Below are positions 26,901-38,793 of a stretch of DNA of 64,000 nucleotides, piece by piece. Within the stretch, counting starts at the first letter, position 1. The number at the start of each line of letters is the position of its first letter. The notes beneath the pieces were generated by a model. The model had not been told where the DNA came from, made no database searches, and worked only from the letters and a program-made list of their open reading frames with translations. Location of the stretch: positions 37,358,035 through 37,422,034 of the forward strand of contig OZ025256.1 in NCBI GenBank assembly GCA_964019135.1, written 5' to 3'. Made by a program: the position numbers and the translations under genes. The DNA comes from Arenicola marina. Its lineage: Eukaryota; Annelida; Polychaeta; Arenicolidae.

Positions 26901-29400
26901 ATCATTGCCATAAATCATCATTGTCTTAAACCATCATTGTCATAAATCATCATTGTCTTAACCCATCATTGTCATAATTCATCATTGTCTTAACCCATCA
27001 TTGTCATAATTCATCACTGTCTTAACCCATCATTGTCATAATTCATCACTGTCATAACCCATCATTGTCATAAATCATCACTGTCTTAACCCATCATTGT
27101 CATAAATCATCATTGTCTTAACCCATTATTGTTATAATTCATCAGTCTTAACCCATCATTGTCATAATTTATCACTGTCTTAACCCATCATTGTCATAAA
27201 TCATCACTGTCTTAACCCATCATTGTCATAAATCATCATTGTCTTAACCCATTATTGTCATAATTCATCAGTCTTAACCCATCATTGTCATAATTCATCA
27301 CTGTCTTAACCCATCATTGTCATAATTCATCACTGTCTTAAGCCATCATTGTCATAAATCATCATTGTCTTAACCCATCATTGTCATAATTCATCACTGT
27401 CTTAACCCATCATTGTCATAAATCATCAATGTCTTAACCCATCATTGTCATAAATCATCAATGTCTTAACCCATCATTGTCATAAATCATCACTTTCTTA
27501 ACCCATCATTGTCATAATTCATCACTGTCTTAACCCATCATTGTCATAAATCATCACCGTCTTAACCCATCATTGTCATAAATCATCATTGTCTTAACCC
27601 ATCATTGTCATAAATCATCATTGTCTTAACCCATCATTGTCATAATTCATCACTGTCTTAGCCCATCATTGTCATAAATCATCATTGTCTTAACCCATCA
27701 TTGTCATAAATCATAATTGTCTTAACCCATCATTGTCATAAATCATCATTGTCTTAACCCATCATTGTCATAATTCATCATTGTCTTAACCCATCATTGT
27801 CATAAATCATCATTGTCTTAACCCATTATTGTCATAATTCATCAGTCTTAACCCATCATTGTTATAATTCATCAGTGTCTTAACCCATCATCGTCATAAA
27901 TCATCACTGTCTTAACCCATCATTGTCATAATTCATCACTGTCTTAACCCATCATTGTCATAATTCATCACTGTCTTAACCCATCATTGTCATAAATCAT
28001 CATTGTCTTAACCCATTATTGTCATAATTCATCAGTCTTAACCCATCATTGTCATAATTCATCACTGTCTTAACCCATCATTGTCATAATTCATCACTGT
28101 CTTAACCCATCATTGTCATAAATCATCATTGTCTTAACCCATCATTGTCATAATTCATCACTGTCTTAACCCATCATTGTCATAAATCATCATTGTCTTA
28201 AACCATCATTGCCATAAATCATCATTGTCTTAAACCATCATTGTCATAAATCATCATTGTCTTAACCCATCATTGTCATAATTCATCATTGTCTTAACCC
28301 ATCATTGTCATAATTCATCACTGTCTTAACCCATCATTGTCATAATTCATCACTGTCATAACCCATCATTGTCATAAATCATCACTGTCTTAACCCATCA
28401 TTGTCATAAATCATCATTGTCTTAACCCATTATTGTTATAATTCATCAGTCTTAACCCATCATTGTCATAATTTATCACTGTCTTAACCCATCATTGTCA
28501 TAAATCATCACTGTCTTAACCCATCATTGTCATAAATCATCATTGTCTTAACCCATTATTGTCATAATTCATCAGTCTTAACCCATCATTGTCATAATTC
28601 ATCACTGTCTTAACCCATCATTGTCATAATTCATCACTGTCTTAAGCCATCATTGTCATAAATCATCATTGTCTTAACCCATCATTGTCATAATTCATCA
28701 CTGTCTTAACCCATCATTGTCATAAATCATCAATGTCTTAACCCATCATTGTCATAAATCATCAATGTCTTAACCCATCATTGTCATAAATCATCACTTT
28801 CTTAACCCATCATTGTCATAATTCATCACTGTCTTAACCCATCATTGTCATAAATCATCACCGTCTTAACCCATCATTGTCATAAATCATCATTGTCTTA
28901 ACCCATCATTGTCATAAATCATCATTGTCTTAACCCATCATTGTCATAATTCATCACTGTCTTAACCCATCATTGTTATAAATCATCAATGTCTTAACCC
29001 ATCATTGTGATAATTCATCACTTTCTTAACCCGTCATTGTCATAAATCATCAATGTCTTGACCCATCATTTTCAGAATTCATCAGTCTTTACCCATCATT
29101 GTCATAAATCATCACTGTCTTAACCCATCATTGTCATAAATCATCATTGTCCTAACCCGTCATTGTCATAATTCATCAGTCTTAACCCATCATTGTCATA
29201 AATCATCACTGTCTTAACCCATCATTTTCAGAATTCATCAGTCTTAACCCATCATTGTCATAAATCATCACTGTCTTAACCCATCATTTTCATAAATTAT
29301 CACTGTCTTAACCCGTCATTGTCATAAAACATCACTGTCTTAACTCATCATTGTCATAAATCATCATTATCTTAACCCATCATTATCTTAACCCATCATT
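17972..29400. repeat. 32-bp satellite-like array (about 350 units)
   Basis: The unit contains TCTTAACCCATCATTGTCAT followed by AATTCATCACTG or AAATCATCATTG, mostly 32 bp; a shorter form has TCAGTCTTAACCC. The array is very AT-rich and has stops in all frames. Rare variants recur at fixed distances and reveal large tandem duplications: 2,780 bp (ACCTACCATTG at 20921 and 23701) and 1,304 bp (ATTGCCATAAA, with GCCA at 26907 and 28211). Confidence 0.97.
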
Positions 29401-29605
29401 GTTTTAACCAATCATTATCTTAACCTATCATCATTTTAACCCATCTATGTCTTAAAATCATCAATGTCTTAACTCATCAATGTCTTAACTCATCAATGTC
29501 TTAACTCATCAATGTCTTAACTCATCAATGTCTTAACGCATCAATGTCTTAACACATCAGTGTCCTAACTCATCAATGGCTTAACTCATCGTTGCCTTAA
29601 TATAT
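29401..29605. repeat. 16-bp minisatellite at the satellite edge
   Basis: Several clean copies of the 16-mer TCATCAATGTCTTAAC (with CTCATC/GCATC/ACATC variants), preceded by degenerate ATTATCTTAACC units. The 16-mer is half of the adjacent 32-bp unit, whose halves TCATCACTGTCTTAAC and CCATCATTGTCATAAT are themselves similar. Confidence 0.9.
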
Positions 29606-30074
29606 CATTGTGGGTTCCGCATATAAAAGCAGAAATTCTTTGACTGGCTTTGATGCATGCCGTAGATCCCCCCCCCCCCCCCCCCCACCCCCACCACCTG
29701 AAACAGACTCTGACCCTAGCTTTCCGCAGATGCATAATATATATGCGGCGGTCCAAGCTGCTAGTGAAACTGGCGGATTATTTGCCCAAAGACACTTTTA
29801 TTGATCAATGAGTATCGGGCGGAATCCTATCCGCCCCCCCCCCTCCCCTATTCCCCCCCCCCCACATCCCTCTCACTCGCCTCGTCCGTCACCCCCCCCC
29901 CTCCCCCCCACGAACCCTACCACACACACACCTCATCAAGTCCTACCCACCCTACTAACCCACCCGCCGTTGGTAAGCCAACACGCCATATTTACGAGTC
30001 GGTCGTAAAGCCGCAGGAGCTTCGGGGGTGTGACCACGGCGCCCTCTGCCAGTGACTCTGGGTGGTAGGAGGGT
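29606..30074. other. Non-genic stretch with poly-C tracts
   Basis: Contains several homopolymer C runs (about 29669-29686 and many between 29836 and 29920) and CCCACCC-type simple sequence. Short Pro-rich open frames here come from the C runs. No gene, RNA or promoter element is supported. Confidence 0.6.
30067..30074. repeat. Target-site duplication, left (AGGAGGGT)
   Basis: Identical to 31058-31065 on the other side of the foldback element. A flanking T could extend the match to 9 bp if the terminal T is not counted as part of the element. Confidence 0.85.
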
Positions 30075-31057
30075 ATGGCAAGCCCTTCGTTTCGTAATTT
30101 GAGAAAGCTAGCTTCTCGACAAGAAACCTGGTCTCTTGCTCGAGAAACCCGTTTCTTTGCCGAAAATCCTGGTTTCTCGACAAGAAACAAGGATTTTTGT
30201 CGGGAAACTAAGTTTTTAGCGCTAAAATGGGGGTTAGAGCCAGAATCCCGGTTTTCAAAGATATAACCCTAGTTATAGCGACAACCCCAGTTTTCACAGC
30301 GCCGATTGTATCTTAATGTCTATACCTCCATTTTGGTCACGAAACTGGCTTTCTTGCCTTCAAATCCTACTTTCTCGCCAAGAAACCAGTATTACAGGTT
30401 AAAACCACAGTTTTAAGCTCCATAACCGCAGTTTCAGCGAGAAACCTAGTTTCCTGTCGAGAAACCAGGTTTCTTCGTTGCTAAGGTCCGTATCTAGGAT
30501 TCCTGAACGTCACACTTCGCGAGCACCGCACATTCAGCCAATGAGAGCGCATGTGAGTGAGGGAATTCCCGGGGAATCCCTTACTGGGCTGGGTCCTCCA
30601 CAGACCCTGCTGCACCACGTTACCTTAGCAACGAAGAAACCTAGTTTCTCGGCAGGAATCTTGGTTTCTCGCTGAAACTACGGTTATGGAGCTTAAAACT
30701 GTGGTTTTAACCCGGAATCCTGGTTTCTTGGCGAGAAAGTAGGATTTGAAGGCAAGAAAGCCAGTTTCCTGACCATTAATGAAGGCATAGACATTAAGAT
30801 ACAATCGGCGCTGTAAAAACTGGGGTTGTCGCTAAAACTAGGGTTATAACTCTGGAAACCGGGATTCTAGCTATAACCCCCATTTTAGCGCTCAAAATTT
30901 AGTTTCCCGTCAAGAATCCTAGTTTCTTGTCGAGAAACCGGGATTTTCGGCGAAGAAACCTGGTTTCTCGAGCAAGAAACTATTTTTTTTTTTCGAGAAA
31001 CTAAGTTTCTTTTCGAGAAACTAAGTTTCTCGAATTACGATACAAAGGGCTTGCCAT
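30075..31057. mobile_element. Foldback (MITE-like) DNA element with 8-bp TSD
   Basis: Two long inverted arms, 30075-30487 and 30622-31057, flank a 134-bp centre. The termini are ATGGCAAGCCCTT and its exact reverse complement AAGGGCTTGCCAT. The element is flanked by a direct repeat AGGAGGGT (30067-30074 and 31058-31065), an 8-bp target-site duplication. The arms are filled with small palindromes built from GAAACC/GGTTTC and CGAGAAAC. It encodes no transposase, so it is non-autonomous. An 8-bp duplication fits hAT- or P-like transposition, but the superfamily cannot be assigned from the termini alone. Small open frames inside it are by-products. Confidence 0.88.
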
Positions 31058-31065
31058 AGGAGGGT
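31058..31065. repeat. Target-site duplication, right (AGGAGGGT)
   Basis: Exact partner of 30067-30074, immediately outside the GCTTGCCAT terminus. Confidence 0.85.
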
Positions 31066-32387
31066 GGCGGGTGGCGGGTGAAGACGGGAGCATGAAATCA
31101 GGGCTTGTAGGTCGTACGACAGGGCTGGCAGCGTTTGTCGCCGCTCAGACAATTAGCGCACGTGTTTTATGCTGTCCGGTTCGTGTGCCCTTGATCGGCT
31201 GTCACCGAATGTACCAGAACTAAGAGGCAGATCCCTGTAGAGACACAGACTGGCACAGGTAGGCGGCGCGGAACGCATTACGTCATCACACGGTTGGCAT
31301 TACGGACGGACGCTCTCTGGCACTTACCTTAACTATAGATGAGATGTAAACATGTTAACGTATCTATGTGCATCCAAACACTGACACAGAGCCAACTTCC
31401 AGGTCACTTCTAAGAACAAGCTGAAGTACATTAAAAACGTTGTTTTCGGCATATTTGTATGCCGACACTGACGGTCAGAAAATACGGAACAAGTAGGGGA
31501 TTACCCGGGCGTGGCGCCACTGTCTCTCGAGCTGTCGTTACGGGTGAGCGATGGTTGTACCTGCCCTACCCAACCTGTCAGGTAGCCTGGGTAAGCTCTG
31601 ACGCTGGCTCGATGAGGCACATGAGATGGACACTGATAGTAAGCCGCTAACGGCATGGGCCTGAGGTACCATCCAGGAGAACAGGGGTGCGCATAGGGTG
31701 CAGCTATCAAATTTACATTTTGTGTATCTTTCAACCAACCCCCCCCCCCACCCCCCTAGATAACCCCTCCCCCTTCCCTGCCCTGACGATGACCAAGAAG
31801 TAATTTTTTTCTCCGCGTAAGAGGGAGGCGTATCTGAAGCATTCCGCCCATCCCATCACCTCGTAGACCACTGTCACCCTGTCACCCTGGTGACACGACT
31901 TGCTGTGCTATGTAGTTGTGCTACTGTGTTCACCGTTGCATGTCCCCAGCCAGCGAGGCTGCCTTGCGACCAGGAAGTACTAGGTTCACGGCTCAGTGAC
32001 GCCCTATAGTGGACCAAAGCACCACCCTAGCAGCAGGTCTCGCGCATGTCTCGGCAGACCCACATCGCCCTTCGAGGCATCTCATAGCAGCCTGCAGCCG
32101 TCGGACCTGACACACACACACCCAGCACGGAGCGGTAACCAAGCTACACAAGAAAGGCCGAACCGAACCAGGTAACTCCACTAATAATGTCTGACTTTCC
32201 CGGCAGTCTGTGCGCGGTGACTGCTCCCCTCAGGGCAAATTCTGTCATTGTCGTGTGTGACGTTACATGTAGTTGTTTTAACACCGGTGTGGCCATTCTG
32301 TTTCCAAAACTTGTTTTGTGCGTTACCGTGATATCGTCTTTGACAACCAAGAATGTGCGATCATCGGTGGGTGGGGGGGGGATGTAA
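31066..32387. other. Intergenic DNA, no gene recognised
   Basis: Mixed-composition sequence without long open frames, splice-flanked coding blocks or RNA folds that I could recognise. Open frames of 60-77 codons on both strands overlap one another and lack family motifs. Confidence 0.5.
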
Positions 32388-32465
32388 TTAGTACATTGCT
32401 GGGTTTGAGAGCGTTTCCACGGTAGAGCCCCGCCCCTTTCTTACCTCCAAACTCCGCTCTGATAC
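32388..32465. repeat. Interspersed G-rich repeat, copy A (partial)
   Basis: ACATTGCTGGGTTTGAG, then CCACGGTAGAGCCCCGCCCC and CCAAACTCCGCTC align with parts of 47955-48060 (ATACATTGCAGG, CGCGGGAAAGCCCCTCC, ACCTGCTCGGTCGGGG) and 59150-59250 (ATATATTCCTGAG, CGCGGTAAAGCCCTCCCC, AATCCGCTCGGTCGGGG). All three are preceded by a G run. Confidence 0.6.
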
Positions 32466-32645
32466 GCGTGCACTTTGAGCAGATATAAGCATGCACTTTG
32501 AGAAGAAAAACGCATGCAAAGAAGAACAACGCATGCACTTTAAGAGGATAAGCATGCAATTTGAAAAGAAAAGACGCATGCACTTTGAGAAGAAAAACGC
32601 ATGCACTTTGAGAAGACATACCCATGCAGTTTGAGAAGATATAAG
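32466..32645. repeat. Short minisatellite, about 8 units of 23-26 bp
   Basis: Imperfect tandem copies of ACGCATGCACTTTGAGAAGA with variable A tracts between. They read as open frames on the minus strand (repeats of Lys-Cys-Met/Val-His residues). No gene is implied. Confidence 0.85.
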
Positions 32646-32813
32646 CCTACCTCCTGGGAAGATATACGGTATCTCACGCCCGTAGCGTGGCTTACGCACG
32701 AGAAGGAGGTGGAGGTGGAGGTGCGTTCGCCCAGGAAGCGGACCTTCGTGATCACAATGATTTGGTATGTCAGCATCATATACAAATATTTGTTGCCCTG
32801 TTCGTGACCGTCT

Positions 32814-32940
32814 GTCCTTTGCCGGGTATGGGGTGGTATGTCAGTGGGGGGGGGGTGGACGGATGTCCTTTGCCGGGTATGGGGTGGTATGTCAGTGGCG
32901 GACCTAAAAGAGGTGGGGGGGGGGGTGGACGGATGTCCTA
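32814..32940. repeat. Two-to-three-copy tandem repeat with G runs
   Basis: GTCCTTTGCCGGGTATGGGG followed by TGGTATGTCAGTGG occurs twice directly, with a third partial TGTCCTATTTCGATG at the right end. Each is separated by a run of G (8-10). Confidence 0.75.
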
Positions 32941-34665
32941 TTTCGATGCCAAATACCTTAGACGGTGAACCCCTTTATTTTCCCCCCTTTTTGATTTTGA
33001 GACGATGTTCGTCAGATGTTCGTCATATTTTCTCTTAGAACTGTTCATCTGCATCGAGCGGCGCACCCGCTCCAGACTGGCTCGCAGCCAGCTCGCAGTC
33101 GGCTTTTGGTGCTGAAAAGGGGGTGAGCGTTGGTACCGTCGGTCAGAGGGTGGCGAGTGGGGAGGCCTTCGCGCATGGAGGCTATATTGGACCAAAGACA
33201 AATGTCGCTAGACACTTCCAGAATGTCAACGGCAAAGAACGAGGAAGTGGGCGGCACTTTATACTTTTAAGTAGTTAAGTTTAAACTAATTTTTGCGAGC
33301 TCGAGAGGGCCTCTCGGCCGAGCGCCGGGGCGGGGGGCCTCTTGGCCGAGGGCCGGGGCGGTGGGGGGGGGGGGGCTTCTCTCCCCTCTCCACCAACCCA
33401 CGGGCTTGTAACCTTTTACTAAGCTCCGCTGAAAATCGCAAAGAGGTTGCTCTGGGCATCACCAAACAACACACCTTACCCTTTAGCCATAGCATAGAGG
33501 AAGGGCAGGTGTTATATATAGCTCTTACCAAATACTTGTTCAAACACGTCACAGTTGCCTTTTTGCCAAAGCTCGTACACCCAGTACACAATACAGTGTG
33601 ACGAAGGCATGACTGTCGCAGGAGGGCGTGAACGTGAATAGGGTATAGAGAGGTTTTGCTGAGTGAACTGAAGCCACCCGTATAAGGGGGGCGGGGCGGG
33701 TACTCCCTCTGAATCGCGACTCCCCAAGAATTGCGCAGTGTGGATGTGGCAGAAGTAAGCTTGTCCGGTTGTATAAATAGCGCTAAGGTATGTTCACGAG
33801 TGATGGCTTCTCACCACTTCCTCCTTCCCGGGTTGTTCACTATTATTAGACACAGTGACCGTGTTCATGCAGTCGTTCTGTGTCCGGGTCTTACTTCCTC
33901 TTACACTGGCAATACACCCGCTGTGCAGTAAGGGGGCATGACGAGCTATCACGCTGTGTGACGCTGGGGGTGCGCAGCTTTGGTTGAATCGTATCAGAAC
34001 CGTTTCGCCCCCCCTCCCCCACCCACCCCGCCACTCCCATTGCAAAATGTTCAGGTTAAATTTAAATTTAAGACGTTACTCCTGACACGTGTGTTTTTGA
34101 AGTTAGTCATACAGCCATCTTTCCTCTTAAAGCGATCGGCATCTTATAACTAAAGACCTTCTTGGCCAGAACAGTGTGGGAATTGTGGTTTTCTTGGGTA
34201 TTATTTCATCATAGGTTGGGCATTACTGCCGTATTTTGAGATCACAATGAAAACATTTCTTTCAGAGCTGGTACAATATCAAACAATTTATATCCAGTTT
34301 TAAGACAATGTATGATATGGATGGAAAATTGTTATATTAGCCGCTTTAAGTAAGACCTGATGTATATGGACAGTCCCGGGACAACAAGCTCCCATTAGCG
34401 TGTTAGAGTCAACACGGTCAACGACCGGTAGGAGCTGACAGTGGGGGGGGGGGGGAGAAAGGGGGGGGGGGCATATGGGGGCTACCACGTTCGTCAAAGA
34501 GGCCCGGGCAGTGGCACATCGGAAGACCCTGTCCAGAAGACCCAATTTGACTTATAGGTTACGCCTATGGGTCAGGAATTATTGGAAATATATCGGTGTG
34601 GACAGGCGCTGGGACAAACCCATAGGCTATATTAAGACCGATAGTCGGGTGGAATACTTCACAAT
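32941..34665. other. Intergenic DNA, no gene recognised
   Basis: Contains G/C homopolymer tracts (about 33362-33374 and 34442-34472) and a lone TATAAATAG at about 33772. I see no exon with a recognisable protein motif. Open frames on both strands (up to about 102 codons) overlap heavily and are not supported. Confidence 0.45.
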
Positions 34666-35397
34666 CTAAAGACCTATCATGCATGTAGACCATAAAAGTA
34701 GGAGACCAATGATAGACCCTTGTGGAATCCCTGTTTTTTTTTCAGACAGATCAGATTGAGCATTTTCGATTTGAACATATTGCTTACGATTCGTCACATA
34801 GTTGTTTTGTGTAGCAATTTTAGAGAAGTTCCGGATACCCCATAAAGAGATCATTTAGACATAAGGACATGTGATTGATGCTGTCAAACGCCTTGGACAG
34901 ATTTTAAAATGCACTAACAGGAATATTCCCTTATCCATTGATTGTAATATTCGGTCCACGAGTTCAATCACAGCTAGGTCTGTTGAATCTGTTATCGAAG
35001 CCCATATTGACTGTTACTTCGCACGAAATAGTCATAAAGCTGGTCGGCGATAACTTTCTCTAGTAGGCCTACCATAGAGAAAGCTGGATTTCCTTTTGTG
35101 AATAGTTTGCTTTGTTTACTTTGATTACCTCGTGAAATTACCCATCAATCCCAAGAATCCCAGCCTACTATTAACAAATATATAATGAAGCCATAGAATT
35201 GTTGGGGGCCAGCCACCCCCCCCCCCCTCTCCCCCTCCTTCCTGACCGCCCTTCCTGGAAAACAACCAGCTGGACAGACACTGATTTATGATTATGGTAA
35301 GGGTCTCGCTCAACCACCTTATATTGATTTCTTTTAACAATCTTACACTAATGCTGTCGTCACCCAAGCTTGATTTGTTGAAATAAAACTTATCCAT
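34666..35397 (-). mobile_element. Decayed LINE reverse transcriptase fragment
   Basis: Read on the minus strand, three blocks match the order of a LINE reverse transcriptase. First, KSSLGDDSISVRLLKE with TLTIIINQCLSSWLF (about 35260-35395). Second, LLEKVIADQLYDYF then NSQYGLR and DLAVIELVDRILQSMD (about 34930-35100). Third, NRKQYVQIE then GIPQGSIIG (about 34700-34800), the RT motif just before the catalytic FADD block. The reading frame changes several times. About 120 bp including a poly-G tract (about 35215-35230) interrupts the first and second blocks. The FADD block and endonuclease domain are absent. This is a dead CR1/L2/jockey-type fragment; the subfamily is not resolvable by eye. Confidence 0.8.
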
Positions 35398-35605
35398 AAG
35401 AGGACGTTGTTTAAAAAAAATTTAACGACATATCGTAATTCTTGTTCAGCCCTTTCACAAGAGTCCGGAGTTGATTTTTTCCCGGGCCGTAATTTAAGGT
35501 TAACGCGAAACTGACCTGGGGGTAACGGTCTGTTGTCCTTATCGCCATGGCAGCAAAAAACAACACGTCACCGAGATTAGCTCAGACGGTTTTGTTTGTC
35601 TGGCG
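35398..35605. other. Non-repetitive DNA left of the 22-bp array
   Basis: Short single-copy-looking stretch. An ATG at 35547 opens a long frame only because it runs into the stop-free array. Confidence 0.5.
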
Positions 35606-38600
35606 CACAGCTTGCCCGTCTCACGTCCACAGCTTGCCAGTCTCACGTCCACAGCTTGCCCGTCTCACGTCCACAGCTGGCCCGTCTCACGTCCACAGCT
35701 TGCCAGTCTCACGTTCACAGCTTGCCCGTCTCACGTCCACAGCTGGCCCGTCTCACGTCCACAGCTTGCCAGTCTCACGTCCACAGCTTGCCCGTCTCAC
35801 GTCCACAGCTTGCCTGTCTCACGTCCACAGCTGGCCCGTCTCACGTCCACAGCTGGCCAGTCTCACGTCCACAGCTGGCCCGCCTCACGTCCACAGCTTG
35901 CCCGTCTCACGTCCACAGCTGGCCCGCCTCACGTCCACAGCTTGCCCGCCTCACGTCCACAGCTTGCCAGTCTCACGTCCACAGCTTGCCCGTCTCACGT
36001 CCACAGCTGGCCCGTCTCACGTCCACAGCTGGCCAGTCTCACGTCCACAGCTGGCCCGCCTCACGTCCACAGCTTGCCAGTCTCACGTCCACAGCTTGCC
36101 TGTCTCACGTCCACAGCTGGCCCGTCTCACGTCCACAGCTGGCCCGCCTCACGTCCACAGCTTGCCAGTCTCACGTCCACAGCTGGCCCGCCTCACGTCC
36201 ACAGCTTGCCCGTCTCACGTCCACAGCTGGCCCGCCTCACGTCCACAGCTTGCCCGCCTCACGTCCACAGCTTGCCAGTCTCACGTCCACAGCTTGCCTG
36301 TCTCACGTCCACAGCTGGCCCGTCTCACGTCCACAGCTGGCCAGTCTCACGTCCACAGCTGGCCCGCCTCACGTCCACAGCTTGCCAGTCTCACGTCCAC
36401 AGCTTGCCCGTCTCACGTCCACAGCTTGCCTGTCTCACGTCCACAGCTGGCCCGTCTCACGTCCACAGCTTGCCAGTCTCACGTCCACAGCTGGCCCGCC
36501 TCACGTCCACAGCTTGCCCGTCTCACGTCCACAGCTTGCCCGTCTCACGTCCACAGCTTGCCCGTCTTATATCCACAGCTTGCCCGTCTCACGTCCACAG
36601 CTGGCCCGTCTCACGTCCACAGCTTGCCAGTCTCACGTCCACAGCTTGCCAGTCTCACGTCCACAGCTGGCCCGTCTCACGTCCACAGCTTGCCAGTCTC
36701 ACGTCCACAGCTTGCCAGTCTCACGTCCACAGCTTGCCAGTCTCACGTCCACAGCTTGCCAGTCTCACGTCCACAGCTTGCCTGTCTCACGTCCACAGCT
36801 GGCCCGTCTCACGTCCACAGCTTGCCAGTCTCACGTCCACAGCTTGCCAGTCTCACGTCCACAGCTTGCCCGTCTCACGTCCACAGCTGGCCCGTCTTAC
36901 GTCCACAGCTGGCCCGTCTCACGTCCACAGCTTGCCAGTCTCACGTCCACAGCTTGCCAGTCTTACGTCCACAGCTGGCCAGTCTCACGTCCACAGCTTT
37001 CCCGTCTCACGTCCACAGCTTGCCCGTCTCACATCCACAGCTTGCCCGTCTTACGTCCACAGCTTGCCCATCTCACGTCCACAGCTTGCCCGTCTCACGT
37101 CCACAGCTTGCCCGTCTCACGTCCACAGCTTGCCCGTCTCACGTCCACAGCTTGCCCGTCTCACGTCCACAGCTTGTCCGTCTCACGTCCACAGCTTGCC
37201 CATCTCACGTCCACAGCTTGCCCGTCTCACGTCCACAGCTTGCCCGTCTCACGTCCACAGCTTGCCAGTCTCACGTCCACAGCTTGCCTGTCTCACGTCC
37301 ACAGCTTGCCCATCTCACGTCCACAGCTTGCCCGTCTCACGTCCACAGCTTGCCAGTCTCACGTCCACAGCTTGCCAGTCTCACGTCCACAGCTTGCCTG
37401 TCTCACGTCCACAGCTGGCCCGTCTCACGTCCACAGCTTGCCAGTCTCACGTCCACAGCTTGCCAGTCTCACGTCCACAGCTTGCCCGTCTCACGTCCAC
37501 AGCTGGCCCGTCTTACGTCCACAGCTGGCCCGTCTCACGTCCACAGCTTGCCAGTCTCACGTCCACAGCTTGCCAGTCTTACGTCCACAGCTGGCCAGTC
37601 TCACGTCCACAGCTTTCCCGTCTCACGTCCACAGCTTGCCCGTCTCACATCCACAGCTTGCCCGTCTTACGTCCACAGCTTGCCCATCTCACGTCCACAG
37701 CTTGCCCGTCTCACGTCCACAGCTTGCCCGTCTCACGTCCACAGCTTGCCCGTCTCACGTCCACAGCTTGCCCGTCTCACGTCCACAGCTTGTCCGTCTC
37801 ACGTCCACAGCTTGCCCATCTCACGTCCACAGCTTGCCCGTCTCACGTCCACAGCTTGCCCGTCTCACGTCCACAGCTTGCCCGTCTCACGTCCACAGCT
37901 TGCCCGTCTTACGTCCACAGCTGGCCCGTCTCACGTCCACAGCTTGCCCGTCTCACGTCCACAGCTGGCCCATCTCACGGCCACAGCTTGCCCGTCTTAC
38001 GTCCACAGCTGGCCCGTCTCACGTCCACAGCTGGCCCATCTCACGGCCACAGCTGGCCCGTCTCACGTCCACAGCTTGCCCGTCTTACGTCCACAGCTTG
38101 CCCGTCTTACGTCCACAGCTTGCCCGTCTCACGTCCACAGCTTGCCCGTCTTACGTCCACAGCTGGCCCGTCTCACGTCCACAGCTGGCCCGTCTCACGT
38201 CCATAGCTGGCCCATCTCACGTCCACAGCTGGCCCATCTCACGTCCACAGCTTGCCCGTCTTACGTCCACAGCTGGCCCGTCTCACGTCCACAGCTGGCC
38301 CATCTCACGGCCACAGCTTGCCCGTCTCACGTCCACAGCTTGCCCGTCTCACGTCCACAGCTTGCCCGTCTTACGTCCACAGCTGGCCCGTCTCACGTCC
38401 ACAGCTTGCCCATCTCACGGCCACAGCTTGCCCGTCTTACGTCCACAGCTTGCCCATCTCACGTCCACAGCTGGCCCGTCTTACGTCCACAGCTGGCCCG
38501 TCTCACGTCCACAGCTTGCCCGTCTTACGTCCACAGCTTGCCCGTCTCACGTCCACAGCTTGCCCGTCTCACGTCCACAGCTTGCCCATCTCACGTCCAC

Positions 38601-38793
38601 AGCTGGCCCGTCTTACGTCCACAGCTGGCCCGTCTCACGTCCACAGCTTGCCCGTCTTACGTCCACAGCTTGCCCGTCTCACGTCCACAGCTTGCCCGTC
38701 TCACGTCCACAGCTTGCCCGTCTTACGTCCACAGCTTGCCCGTCTTACGTCCACAGCTTGCCCGTCTCACGTCCACAGCTTGCCCGTCTCACG
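35606..38793. repeat. 22-bp minisatellite (about 145 units)
   Basis: The unit is CTTGCCCGTCTCACGTCCAC plus AG, with alternatives GG for TT (making CAGCTGG), AGTC for CGTC, and CTTACGTCC for CTCACGTCC. Variant order is non-random: for example, a run around 36880-37250 closely resembles 37490-37860, an internal duplication of about 610 bp. The unit is stop-free in all three + frames, giving pseudo-proteins of 860-1,100 codons with a 22-residue period. Confidence 0.96.

Noticed and set aside
33771-33780. TATAAATAG as a promoter
   Set aside because: An isolated TATA-like sequence with no downstream exon or open frame that could be linked to it.
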